A DNA stretch of 64,000 nt from Ceratodon purpureus (GCA_014871385.1 CM026428.1:15034476-15098475), one strand, 5' to 3'; counted from the first letter of the stretch, positions 35,704-48,217 are shown. The notes: generated by a model from the sequence alone, not told the origin. Translations and numbers: made by a program.

Positions 35704-36050
35704 TAAGGTAGAGATGGGTATTCCCGTCAGTTTAAGCCATTCAGCATATTTGGGATTGAGAAAACTATGGCATACAATTTATACAAATAGAAGTTTGGTC
35801 AAAAATCACAAATCTAATTTTTTAATATTTTTTGAAATTTATCAAATTTTCATGAATATTTGAAGTGCAACATTGTAGACCACTATTTCCGTGAGTAGGT
35901 ATATGCAATACAAAGATTCTTGCATGGAGAACATGATAGGTTGTTATACAATCTGCTGAGTGTGGTAGTCAGGTGCTGTCTGCTCAGATATTGGTGCACT
36001 GAATAGGCCACGGAATTAGAACCCTGACGGGAATACCCATCTCTACCTTA
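35704..36050. mobile_element. MITE with perfect 27-bp inverted ends and TA target
   Basis: The 27 bases at 35704-35730 and 36024-36050 are perfect inverted repeats that include the flanking TA, so the ends read TA-AGGTAGAGATGGG. The 347-bp unit has no meaningful coding frame. A TA duplication fits the Tc1/mariner superfamily, but the terminal sequence resembles neither Stowaway nor the local Tc1. The terminus AGGT[AG]GAG is shared with the MITE at 49671-50099. Perfect ends suggest a fairly recent insertion. Confidence 0.85.
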
Positions 36051-36205
36051 GTTGTTCTATCCTTTACTTCTTAAGTGTATATTAGTTACTAATGACAATA
36101 TCATATGTAAAGGCTATAGAATGTGTTAATTTTTATTCTAAGTATCAGAGTTTGTGCTTAATTCTAATGAAAATGGTGAGGCAATAGATTTTACAACATG
36201 TGTTA

Positions 36206-37140
36206 TTGACCCCTAAAGGTTCAAGCCGTTTTGGGACCTCCAAAACCAAAAATTGTGATTTTTGACAACCTCGTAGAAGTTGGAGTATGATTCTTATTTT
36301 TTTACTTTTTTGGTACATCCAACCGTGAGATCTTAAACCTAACTACTTGCACTAATACCATTTCAAATTTCAACGGTTGGATCTTTACCATTTGTGAGAT
36401 TTTAACGTTCAAAGTTTACTATTTTTATTTTGGAGCTTTGCGTGAAAGGCATACTCCAAATGGTGCCAAGGAAGACTTGATGATTGCTACCCCAAACATT
36501 TTGCTCATATTTTTTTCCATGGAGGTAACTAAGTTGGGCACCTCCATGCAAAATTTTTGAGTCTCATTACGCTTTTTTGGCCTTCATGCAAATTATTTAC
36601 CAGAAGGAGGTAGAAAAACCGCTATATGGTAAACCTTAAATAACCTTAATTTTTTTTGGTTTTTTAAAAAAGTGAACGGTTGGAAGTTACGTTTATGAAT
36701 TTTTGAATTATTGGAAAAATAAATTGAAAAATTCCTAAATTTCAAATTTTGACAAATTTTGAAAGAAAAAATTGTAAAATTACCAAAAACTGTGAAGGTT
36801 GTTCTTGTAATTTTTGGAGGATGCCCTTGTAAAATTGGTAAACTTTTTGACATAACCACTTTGGATTTTGAGTAGTGAATTGGTTATGAACACATTTCCC
36901 AAAAAAAAAAAATCTAAAAAAACCTAATTTTAAACTGCCCGTTTTGGACTTGAAACCTAAAATATTTAGATAAAGGTTCTAAAAGTGAAATCTTGCTTTA
37001 AAAAATTTACCACATACACCTTGCGGTATAGGGAGCATCCAGTAAAATTCTTAGGAAAAAAGATTACTTTTAACTCCTTCACTTAGGCTGCCCAAAACAG
37101 CCGAGAGCCATTTTGGATTTCCAGAACCTTTAGGAGTTAA
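36206..37140 (+). mobile_element. TTAA-bounded MITE, family A copy 3
   Basis: A 935-bp element. The left boundary is TTGA (36206-36209, a mutated TTAA) followed by CCCCTAAAGG; the right terminus CCTTTAGGAG is followed by TTAA at 37137-37140. It is highly similar to copy 1 at 19857 (for example CAAGCCGTTTT, TTTTTGACAACCTCGTAGAA, GTATAGGGAGCATCCAGTAA). Its right TTAA is also the left TTAA of the next element. Confidence 0.85.
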
Positions 37141-37970
37141 CCTCTTAAAGTCCAAAGGCCTCAAAACTGCCAAAAGCCCTCAAAATTGGCCTTTTCCAAT
37201 AGAGGCTAAAATTTTCCAAGTTTTGATGTATTTTGGGGTCAATTAACCGTAGGATCAAGTACCTTACATGTACATGTATATGTACTCCAAATCTTAGATT
37301 CAAACTTCTCACTATTCGTGAGATCATAATGTTCAAAGTTGAAAAAAAAGTTTTTTTCCCTTATTGCAAAATGGATTTGAAGTGTTATGTAAGCAAAAGA
37401 AAACCAATTCCAAAAGCAAATTTGATGTGAGGCTCTTCAAATTCTTGTTCCTAGGTGGGTTAGAAATATGTCCATGTACTTTTTTCCCTAGTACGACATG
37501 TAAAACCTAAAGAAATGCTTGATTTTTTACATGGAGGTATGCTGAAATCCAAAAAACAAAGGCTGGTCTTTGATAGTAGAAAAGGCATATGAAGAAATAT
37601 TGGATTGGAAATCCAAGCGATGTGATCATGCCTTCAAATTTCATTTAGATGTACAAAAAATAAAATTTGAAAAAATGTAAAATCTCAAGTTTTGTGATCT
37701 AATTAATGTTGGGCAGATTTTGAGAATAAATGAGCATATACTTCAGTTTTGGGCAGATTTCAGCATGCCCTAACAATGTTTTCAAACTTTGACTGCAAAT
37801 ATCTCTTAACGTGTAAGGAATCTTGAAGCATGAATCGTCTTGTTGGAAAGATATGGAAAAAATCCAAGATGCGCATTAAAAATAAACTTCATACACTCTA
37901 TATTTAGTAAGTGAGACCCTACTAGAGTCTAATTGACCCTGATAAGGCTGATTTTGAATTTAGGGGTTAA
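37137..37970 (+). mobile_element. TTAA-bounded MITE, family D copy
   Basis: An 834-bp element between TTAA at 37137-37140 and TTAA at 37967-37970. Termini are CCTCTTAAAGTCC and ATTTAGGGG. It shares ATTAACCGTAGGATCAAGTA and ATTCGTGAGATCATAATGTT with the left half of family A, but its right half (GGGCAGATTTCAGCATGCCC, ATGAATCGTCTTGTTGGAAA) is its own. Non-coding. Confidence 0.85.
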
Positions 37971-38893
37971 TCCCTCAAAATCCAGGAAAGCCGAAATGGG
38001 TTTTTGCTGTTTTGGGCAGCCAAGATGAAGGGGTTAAAATTCATATTTTTGCCTAATATTTTTACTGGGTGCTCCCTATATTACAAAGTGCATGTGGTAA
38101 AATTTTCAAAGCCAAATTCCAATTTAAAGACCTTCATCTAGAAAATTTAGGTTTCAAGTCCAAAACGGGCAGCTTAAAATTAGGGATTTTTTTTTTAATT
38201 TTTTTTTCTTGAAATAATTTCATAACCAAACCACTCAAATTCCAAAGAGACCCAAGTCAAAAAATAAACCAATTTTACAAGGGCAGCCTCCAAAAATTAC
38301 AAAGACAAGCTTCGAATTTTTGAGTTATTTCTTTCAAAATTCGTCAAAATTTGAGATTTTGAAATTTTTCAAAAATAATTTTGCAAAAAAATAAAAAATG
38401 TATAAAGGCACCTAACCACCGTTTAGATTTTTTTAAAACCAAGTATACGTAACGTCATACATGTTTTACTATATCAATGTTTTTAGACTCGCTTATAGAA
38501 AATAAATTTTATGAAGGGCCTAAAAAAGGAATAAGTCTCTAAAATTTTGCATGGAGGTACCCAACTTGATTACCTACATGGTAAAAAATATGAGCAAAAT
38601 ATTTGGGATAATGAACATCAAGTCCCCATTTTCACCATTTACCCTATGTCGTTCGGTTTATACCCAAAAAAACTTTTGCTGCAACTTTGAACATTATAAT
38701 CTCACAAATGGTAAACATCCAACGGTTGGAAATTTCACCAGTACTTCTAAAGAGGGTAAAGTACAAGATCTTACGGTTCAATGTCTAAAAAAATGAAACA
38801 AAATTAGTCCAAACCGTCATTCCCACAAAGCGGTCAAAAATGACAGTTTTGGAACTTGGAGCTTTCAAAAACGGCTGGATTTTTAGGGGTTAA
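37967..38893 (-). mobile_element. TTAA-bounded MITE, family A copy 4 (inverted)
   Basis: A 927-bp A-family element in the opposite orientation to copy 3. It lies between TTAA at 37967-37970 and TTAA at 38890-38893. Inverse landmarks are TTTTGGGCAGCCAAGATGAA, TTTACTGGGTGCTCCCTATA, CCAACGGTTGGAAATTTCAC and AAGATCTTACGGTTCAA. Together with copy 3 it forms a long inverted repeat around the D element. Confidence 0.85.
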
Positions 38894-39034
38894 TGTGCTA
38901 TTCATCATTGTAAATTGTGTAATTACTTCACCCTTTGAAAATATAGAACGACACTTAGTACTTACCCCAAAAAACAATTAATGAAAAGGGTGCAAAACAT
39001 TGTCTATAATTTCCAAAAATAGGCACTATTAGGA

Positions 39035-39393
39035 TTAACCCTTAAACGTTTTTCATGACCCGAGGGGCTCTATTTCCAGAGAATCTTCTCTGTAGCTCTC
39101 ACTGAACTCAACTTTTCACTTATTTTTTTATATCATTCTAATCACCTTCTCATTGTGCATTCTCAAAGTGGAATTTTACAATTCAATTCACAATTTGTAT
39201 GAGTGATTTGTGCTTTGAAAGGATTATGGTAGGTAGGTAGGGGTTGCACATAGGTTGCAAGCTCATCATTGATTGGTTCATTCATGATGCCCAAATTCAA
39301 AAAATGCACTATTCATGATGCCCAAGCACAAAAGATGCCGTGATCCAATTTCGGGCTGCCCGACCAGACATCAAAATGACGTTTAAGGGTTAA
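39035..39393. mobile_element. TTAA-bounded MITE, family M copy 3
   Basis: A 359-bp element including TTAA at 39035-39038 and 39390-39393. Termini are CCCTTAAACGTT and GACGTTTAAGGG. It is the inverse of copy 1. Shared blocks include AGAGAATCTTCTCTGTAG, TTGATTGGTTCATTCATGAT, ATGCCCAAGCACAAAAGATG and TTTCGGGCTGCCCGA. Non-coding. Confidence 0.8.
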
Positions 39394-42300
39394 CAGCTAC
39401 TGGAAAGTTACTGTAGTTAGTTGCCACACGGCATTTGATTCTCACACCTCATTTTGATCAATCTTGGTGTACATGTCTGTACTTTCCCGTGTTCCTTGTA
39501 CTTAACTGTAACTGGATTCATAATTCAACTTAAAAGCAGTGAGCTATCAAGGTATGCTGGATCCTTTGAATTCAGTAGATGGTTTCAATGCTAAGCAACC
39601 TTCAAAGGTATATATACTCATACTATGTATGTATATGACCGAGGTGGAAGAGAGCGGTCAATATTGATCACAGTTGTGCAAATCCAAAGTACGGTTCACA
39701 AATCGGATCCAATGGCATCATCCCTTCTGTTCCAAAACCCAAGGACACTTTCATACACTTGAATGCATCTATATGTATTCCAAAATTTTCTAGTCGAACA
39801 TCATTTCTTTGTTGGATCAATCATGGGAGATAGGGCAGGCAAATCATTTGAACATCTTACTGAGCGCAATCTTGCACCTGAGGCTTCTCTTACAGCCTCA
39901 TTACTAGGAGAAGCATCTTCACTCATGCACTCCACATGTACCTGTCGAGCGTTGGCAGCTCCCTCGCTTGCCACAATGTTGATGTTCTGAACCTCACTGA
40001 GCTCTAATTTTGCCCAATTTACCTTTTGAAATGGGTCTTCTTTGTGTGGAAGTATTCGAATATTGAATTGCTTTGAAAGATGCGTAGAATGAGCAAGAGT
40101 TTAATAAACTTGTCATTAGTATTGAAACAACGTTAGTGATTTTAATTAGTCTTACATGGACTAAATATCTTTCTTTATGTACACCTTTTAATTAATGAGC
40201 TACATTCAAAAAATATATATCGGTACAACTAATTGTGCAAAAGATAGACACAAAGACATGTCCTTTGAGCATTTGGTCCAGACATTTGAATACATATAGA
40301 ATACTGTATACTTTGCATTTTTGCATACCGTTGTAGAGCATTGTTACACCAAATCTGTTCTCTTTGAAATAAACTCAGATTTTGTATGTATCAATGCAAT
40401 GTCAAGTTGTCAACAGGACTTATCAATCTAGGTTTCATTTTGCCCCATCATTAAGGCAAAGAATTGTCGGCAGTTGCAAGTTGCTGCAACAAAGGGTGGG
40501 CATATTTTGAGTGCGGATGCTTTATGCCATCTGCTTCTTCGAGGGACAAAATCAGGAACTCTAGGCCGGTGGGATTTGACCTGGCCTCGGGGGCAGTGAC
40601 TAAAGCGGCACTTCAGGAGGGATGAGGGAACATTTTTCCCTTCGCATAAGAATTGAAGGAACATGCTCACATACTGCATGGTGATATTGTAGCATTTTGA
40701 AATGATGACATGTTTGGTTTTATTTGCCAAGAATTGGAGGGAAGGAGGTTGCAATGAATCAATATTGAAGATTGATTATTATTATGGATGTCTCATTTAT
40801 TTATTTGTTTAATGTTTGTTTGAAATTCAATGAGGAACTAAGAGTCAGTCTATTATAATTAGGAAAAACTTGTTTGCATCTACTATGATTACTTGTTCAA
40901 GGCACTTTGTTCAAGCCTGAATGCTTCACTCATTGTCCGTGTTCATGCTGCCTCTGTAGTTTAATATATTCTTTGTTACCTGCCTTGTGCATGCATTACA
41001 CCATAGAGGCCTTCAACATTAAAAAGGACTCTCTTTTTGGTGCTTGGTCCACTTTGCTGTGGAACAAATACACAACCCATTTTGTTCAAAACCGGTAAAA
41101 TGAATTAAAAAATCAAAGGAGATATCTAAAATCAATGACATACAATATATTCTTTATTTTATAATCTTTTTTCTGAATGAAAAACACAATTTTGGTCATA
41201 GAAATGACATTTATTATTGCATTCAACAAACAAATTAGAGTTCTTTGAATTCCATTCGGGTTTTGGGATTGTAATTAACTTAGATGAAGTAGTAAAAAGT
41301 GATATTTTAGAATTAAAAATTTTGAAAAGGAAAATTTTACTGCAAACTAATTATGTGGTTTTTTTTGGTGGATTTATGAATTTTTGAGAATATTTTATTG
41401 ACAAACTCGTTTACTCTTCTAATTTGGGTAGCAATTTTTATTTTTTATTTTTTATTTTTTAATATTTTGATTGTAACGTAGTCTTAACCAAAATACTGCT
41501 CAAACTATCAATTTATCAAAGTTTTAATATACATGAGTTTTACAAGGTCAAGCTTCAAAGTTTGACCATATAAAAGTTCCACAATTGTTGAAAAAATTTA
41601 GCCCACTTTTATCTTAATGATTTCACTAATGAAAAAACATCAACGATTCAATTTTGGTATGTGAGTAGTATATGAAGTTGATTTCAAGATCTTACGGTTA
41701 AATATACTAAAGGAATACTTAAAATTGAGATTTATCAGGCCAAAGCTGTCAATACTAACTCCTTTTATACTTCTTTTTCAAACTCTTGAAAGTTTCTTAA
41801 AATTGAGTATTATAATGCAACTATGATTTGAGTACTTATTAAGACGTAATTTGATTTTTTTAATCTAGAAATGATTTTTCTTCATTGTGGTTTACACTTA
41901 TGATCAAGAATGTAGAGTCATATAATACAATTTTGCAATACATGTGAATTCTTTTTCATTCATTTCAAGAAATTACAATATTTGTAGATTTTCACCAAAA
42001 TTTGTATAGGTTCATGAAGTGGCCTTCATCTTTTGTTGTGTAGTAATAGATTGTAATGTAATTACATTACAATGATGAGAATCAATTTGAAAGGTAGAGT
42101 CTAAAAAATGTGTTGATAGATCCAAGTATATAATCACCTAAGCTCTCAATGACAAAGAGGTTCGACTACTCTAAGAGATGAAATCCATTGGTGATCCAAA
42201 AAGTATTATAAAATCTATGGTGTATTGGCTTTATGAATATATCAATCAATTGAAAAGCAGAATATTTATGAGTTTTCCATGCTTCATTTCATGTTGAAGC

Positions 42301-43229
42301 AATTCACCCCCAAAACAATGCAACCTTGTCATTAAATTCTCCTAAATAGTACCCAAGATTTTTAGATTCAATAGTTTCATGAAATTGATTTATAATCACT
42401 ATTAAATGATATTGGCAATGTTTGGAATCTTTTTTAGTGACAAGTTCTTTTTTGTAAATGATACTTTCTTCTACTAAATCTAAACTTATTTACACATGTA
42501 ATTAACCTGGTCTACACTATGATGATGAAAATAAACTCAACCTATAAGATTATAGGAACTTGATTCCAGAGAAAATTAAAGAATGTTGATCTATTTTTGT
42601 TGAATTCCTAGAGAACTTTACTTATTTGCTTAAAAGCCTACAATAGAACTATTCAAAATTCTATAATACATTTATTTAAGAACTGTTAGTTGCTTTGATA
42701 TTGCACATTTGCTGATTTTAAACATGCACAATGGTAGTGGCTGTCATTGAAATTCAATTAGAGCTAAATGTACTATGGCAATTTAAATGAAGGATAAATT
42801 AAAGTCAAGTCTTATTTTCATCGTAGTTTAAGTGAGATATGCAATTTTACATTATCACTACTGATATCGCATTTTCCCCAATAATTCGCTCAATATCCTA
42901 TAGTCTAAGGTGATAAAAAAACATTTATTTTTGTTTTTGATCTCCACATTAGAAGTGTAAGGTTGAGATGGAGTTTTTGTAAACATATAAAGAAATCTTT
43001 AGACATTAGAATTTGATATTTTTTCCATGTAATGTCTAATTGATAAATTTTAAAATGGTTAGAATTCCATCTTAAATTGAATAAGAAACATCAAAGAATG
43101 CATCTATAACGGTAGAGGGCACACTATAACCATCAAATATAAATACTCGTTACCTATATGAACACTAACTTTCAACTTAATGAGTTCTAAATCAAGTTAT
43201 TGTTAAAGTGCATGGTAATAGTATAGAGA
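39394..43229. other. AT-rich intergenic DNA with a degraded half-MITE
   Basis: At about 41620-41710 (inverse order: TTTCACTAATGAAAAA, CATCAACGATTCAATTTT, CAAGATCTTACGGTTAAATA) lies a degraded half of an A/D-type element. Tracts of ATTTTTT occur at 41430-41460. Short frames at 39763-39990 (+) and 40428-40754 (-) were examined and not recognised. Confidence 0.5.
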
Positions 43230-43450
43230 TTGACCCCTAGAGGCCCTTGAGACCATATTCTGACCGCAACACTTCAAGACAGGCTATTTTAAGGTTTCCT
43301 TTTTTTGATTTTTATATTCCATGTAGCTTTCAACGATAGCTTTCTAATGGCGCAAATTTCAAAGCATTTGGAGTTACAATGCAAAAGTTATGAATTTTGG
43401 AAGAATTTGCTCTAAATCTAGGCAGCCAATAATCAATCAAAATCTCCCAT
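43230..43450 (+). mobile_element. One end of a TTAA-type repeat (family G), second copy
   Basis: TTGA at 43230-43233, followed by CCCCTAGAGGCCC, resembles the termini of the TTAA-bounded elements. AATGCAAAAGTTATGAAT about 150 bp inside matches the copy from 25860. The partner end is not resolved. Confidence 0.3.
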
Positions 43451-44398
43451 TTTCTGCCCATGTTGCCCGTCATTCACAAAGGCAGAAAGTGACAAGACAA
43501 AATTTCAACGAATGGGCATTTGCAAAATGATGGGTCCAATATTTTTTCATCCATACACATTTATGACATTTTTTATCCAATAAAAATTTATTATCTACCT
43601 AATTGTTTCCATCGAAAGATGTTGATGATTTTCATCCAAATGACAATTAGCATCCACATCTTAGTTTTCACTTAAAATCTTTTTTTCATCAACATAAAAT
43701 ATTTCATCCAATCTTCATTTTCATCCAAACTTAATAAATTTTGTCCAGTATCTATGACCTGGCCGGGGGTCCATCCACAAGACCCCCCTTTTACCAAAAC
43801 TACCCTTTGAAATAAAAGGGAAATATACAATTTACACTTTAAAAAATCCTACAAATTTGAGATCTACTCCAATTGCTTTGAATTTTTTTGTGGTTCTTTC
43901 CCTCATTGGCTTCAACATATCAATCCTTTGGATTTCCAATTGGACATTTATAGATTACCCTTTAAGTAGTTTCAATTTTGGAGAATATTAAGCAATTTCA
44001 GCACACTTCTTTCACAAAATCAGAGATTGTTTCCACTTCCCAAGCATATATGAGGCTCAAACTTTGTGAGCTTACACTTAACTTCCAAACCTAAAAGAAT
44101 TGATGATCCTCCATGGATCAAATGTGTTTGCAAAGTATAGTTATTAGCGCATCAAAACTTAGGTATACTCTTGGGGCATTATCAAAAAAACTTTTACAAT
44201 GACTTCAAACATTATAATATCACAATCTGTATTCTCGATGGTCCTCAAAATTGGTATATACCTTTTTGAATTTGTTAATTATATGATCTTATATTTTAAA
44301 AATTCAATTTTATGTTTAAATTTAGATAAGTAGGTTTCTATCAGAAGATGAATGTTTTTGGTAGTTTTGGCTCCAAAAGCACTAATGGCCCGTCGGGG

Positions 44399-45676
44399 TA
44401 AACCTCTAAAATTGAAAAGCCTCAAAACTCCCAAAAATCCTCGAAACTAACCTCTTTCAATATAAAGTGTAAGTTTTTAAGTTTTGATGTATTTTGGGGG
44501 AAAATAACTATACGATCTAGTAACTTACTTTATGTGCCTCAAATTGCAAATTCAAATTCCTTACCGTTTGTGAGATCATAATGTTCATAATTGAAAAAAA
44601 ATAAAAAATTCTTCGTTAAAAAATAGGTTTGAAGGGTTTTGTGAGCAAAAAAATCAATTTCAAAAATTAATTTGATGTAAGGCCCTTCAAATTCTTGTTC
44701 TTAGGTGGATTTAAATCCGTGCACTTTTTACCCTCATAAGTCCTATTAAACCTAAATAAATGCTTAAAATTCAAATTCAAAGGCCGCTCTTTAATAGTTA
44801 AAAAGGCATTTGGAAAAATGTTGGATTGAAAATCTAGGTGGTGAGATCATGCCTTAGAATTGTATTTACATGTAATTTTTTAAAAAATAAACTTGAAAAA
44901 AAGTAAAATCTCAATTTTTGGTGAATTGTTAAAGTTTGTGTGATTCAATTAATTTTGGGCAGATTTTGAGCATCTATTGCAGTTTTTGGCAGATTTCAAT
45001 ATGCCCTAACAGTGTTTTCAACTTTGACTGCAAATATCTCCTAAAGTGTGAGGAATTTTGAAGCATGGATGGTTTTCTTAGAAAGATATGATGATTGTCT
45101 ATATTGTGCCAAAATAATAGCTTCATCCAATAAAAACTGACTCTCAAAGAGCCAGAGCGGATCCTAAATCAACCTGTTTTGGTTGAGTTGATGCTTTGGG
45201 GTTATCGATAGTTGAATCGAAAACATAACGATTGAACTTGCTGAAGCAGAGATTAGTATTGAAGAATAAAAGATTGCTACTGGATTTGCTTACTAACATT
45301 TCCAAAGATCTATTACAATTCACTTTGCAAATTCATTACAAATTGGTACATTGTCCAAAAAATGTAGAATTTTAAGTTTGGTTCTTGAATCCTGGGCTCT
45401 TTATACAACAGTTTTTCTTGTGTGTTTTCTTTTCAAAATATTTCATTTTTTTTTTAAAAACCCTAATTTTAAGCTGCCCGTTTTGGACTTGAAACCTAAA
45501 ATTTAGATGAAGGTCTTAAAATTGGAATTTGGCTTTGAAAATTTTACCACATACACTTTGCAATATAGGGAGCATCCTGTAAAATCTTAGGCAAAAACAT
45601 GAATTTTAACCCCTTCATCTTGGCTGCCCAAAACAACAAAAACCCATTTCGGCTTTCGTGGATTTTTAGGGGTTAT
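44399..45676 (+). mobile_element. Composite TTAA-type element: D-like left part and A-like right part
   Basis: From 44399 to about 45090 the sequence follows family D (AACCTCTAAAATT, GCCTCAAAACT, AAGTTTTGATGTATTTTGGG, TTTCAATATGCCCTAACAGT, GAAGCATGGATGGTTTTCTT). About 360 bp of unrelated DNA follow. From about 45455 it follows the right end of family A (TTTAAGCTGCCCGTTTTGGA, ATATAGGGAGCATCCTGTAA, TTTTAACCCCTTCATCTTGG), ending TTTTTAGGGG-TTAT at 45676. The outer TTAA sites have mutated. It is either two broken elements side by side or a chimera. Confidence 0.6.
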
Positions 45677-47815
45677 TTTATTCAAAACTGAAATGCAACC
45701 CTCTAGAGATACTGAGATACTGAAATGCTTACACTAAGAATTACTGGGATGACTACCTTGTGAATAATCAGAAGTGATGCAAATCAAAGGTCCTACCTTT
45801 ACACATACCATAACACCATAGGGGGTTTGTTCCATGGCGCACGAATATTTATTTATTTTTGGAAGGATAGGGTTAGCGCCTTAGAAATTGACTTTCTTGA
45901 TTTTTGTTTGTCGACACAAATTCTCACTAAAAATAACCTCAAATGGCTTGGATATAACAAAATATCACAAAAACAAATTTACTATGTTTTTTCTTTTTTT
46001 CTTTTATGATTTTATAGTTTTCACATTTTTTATTTGGAATTATTTATGAACAAACCCACTACGATAAGTTGCATTTTGATTTTTAGCGATTGTTTCTTCC
46101 ACACCAGAAAGTATTTCAGTCAGCCAATTCACCTGGTTTTGTGTGCCCCAACAACATTCCCCATGCATACCATTTCCGCAAGTAAATTTAACAGGAAAAT
46201 AGTGAACACCAACACATTGTGGCAGGGAATTCAGTCACAGGGCAGTGCCAGAGACGAGTAGCCAACTTTTCTTAACAGTCCTGTTGCATTATCATTTTGA
46301 TTGCATGATCAATTGCACATATCCAAAATGTCACAGACATGATCATATCATCAGCTAACTTCAGGGAATCCCTTTTGCCTGCTCTTGGTGCTTGTGTCAA
46401 AAAGTTATCGAAATTCTTGTTTTCTCAGCGGCATATCAACCACTGCGAGTCTGTGATCTAGTGGGCCTGAGTCTGCTGTTGCCCAGATGGTGAATGACAT
46501 TGTCAACCGGAATCACCCATTCATGAGAAAAAGCTGTGCGACATTGTCAACCCATCATCAGAAACGGTTCCCTTCAATTGGATTCGGCAGCATGAAAACC
46601 CATTTCACAGACCAAAAAATCAATACCAGTCTCTAAATTTAGCTCAACAAAGGACCAGCACCTAGAAAATAGTAGTGGGACGTTCCTCCTTTTGTTCTAA
46701 TCATCATGTTTCGCCGCTAACCTCCTCTTGAAAACAAAGTTTACATAGTGTGGTATGGGTTGATTTCTACAGCGTACCACACATACTTGATCCTTTGGTG
46801 ACACGAAACAATGAAGTTGCTCTGTTTCACAAAGAGAAGGTGCTCAAGAATTGTGTTTATTCACACAAGTGAATGTTTGTTTCACTGTAAAGTACTGACT
46901 AATAAGTTACAATAGTAGTGTGACAGGACTTGGGAGATGTTTTGGTTCAGTTGGTGATCCCAAGGCTTCCATTTGTTTGTTTTGTTCACATGTTCTGGGG
47001 CTGGTTCCAATCAGTATTCCCCTCCATGCATGGAACCGACCAAATGGAATAGAGACTGGATAGGGTTGTATTCATTTGACCCAGCCTTTCAATCCCACCA
47101 GTGACTTCATTCATGCGGAATCCTTCCGTAATTTTCCCCATGCTCTAAAGAATAAAATTGAAATTTAGTTCGTGACCTTGGTTTTTGCCATTATACGGGT
47201 CTTTACACATGCACTTTCTGACCGGGAGTTGTAACCAACAATTGTGCCCACGGTCTACCTTTGAAGAGGAAGCAGCAAGTTTGCACGCACTATCTAGATA
47301 CCGGAGGCCTATTAGTAGCATTCCCCTGAATAAACACATGATTCATGTTGGTCTTTTGACTACATTTACTTTCCTTTTGCACATGCCGAGTACGTAAGTA
47401 TGTGTGATTGTTTATCAATTATTTGACGTACTTTTTGGAAAATATTGGTATGCCAATCTTTCTCAAACTACTTTACAATCATTACCTTAGAAAATTACAA
47501 GAGATGAATTTTTATTTGTGATTAGTAGAATTTTTTGTGATTGGCAACCATATTGGATTTTGCAAATTCGGTCCAGCTTGTGTAAATTCAAGCTTAATCC
47601 TCATTTTTTTTTTTTTTTTGGAAGATGAGGCATGGTAAATGCTTTGTGGAAATACACTTTGTGACAATTGTGACAATTGTGACAATTGGTTTGTGACAAT
47701 TGAGCTATATCCATATACTATCTTAGAGACTTAAAAAAAATATAAAAATATAAAATAAATAAAAACAACAAAAAAAACTCTGTGAAGGAAGGTGTTGTTT
47801 TAGCACTTTAAATGC
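45677..47815. other. Intergenic DNA, no recognised gene
   Basis: More balanced composition at about 46030-47380 than in the flanks, but the open frames are short and unfamiliar. A nine-base repeat, TGTGACAAT, is in tandem at about 47660-47702. Confidence 0.45.
47660..47702. repeat. Tandem TGTGACAAT nonamer
   Basis: Four to five copies of TGTGACAAT, the last offset by GGTT. Slippage repeat next to an A-rich tract. Confidence 0.85.
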
Positions 47816-47817
47816 TA

Positions 47818-48217
47818 CTCCCTCTGTCCCAAAATGATCTTCTTGTTGGCTTGCATTTCTTGTCCCAAAATGATCTTCCTCGTGGATGGATGAAATTTAT
47901 TGAATGATTTCTGAAATTTTGGATGAAAATCAGAATATTTTAGATGAATATTTGGATAATATGGATGAATGTTCCAAGAAGAACCAAGGGGGCTAAGGAA
48001 ATGAGTGGCTACCGGTGCTCCTCAGAAATGGCCAAAAAATCCCACTTTTCAATGCTCCAAACCTACACTTTTAAAAGGATTTTTAAACTCAAATTTTCAG
48101 GAATGAAAGAGTGCACTAAACTCTTCTTCTAGCTCGAAAATGATTTCAAAATTGTCATTTTCAACCGTAATCCAGATCATTTTATCAAACAGGAAGATCA
48201 TTTTGGGACGGAGGGAG
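47818..48217. mobile_element. Stowaway-like MITE
   Basis: A 400-bp element flanked by TA at 47816-47817 and 48218-48219. The ends begin CTCCCTCTGTCCC and, inverted, CTCCCTCCGTCCC. Both continue AAAATGATCTTC, so about 25 bp match with one difference. CTCCCTCYGTCCC after TA is the signature of plant Stowaway elements mobilised by mariner-like transposases. The block TGTCCCAAAATGATCTTCCT is repeated internally at about 47860, a subterminal repeat. Confidence 0.9.
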
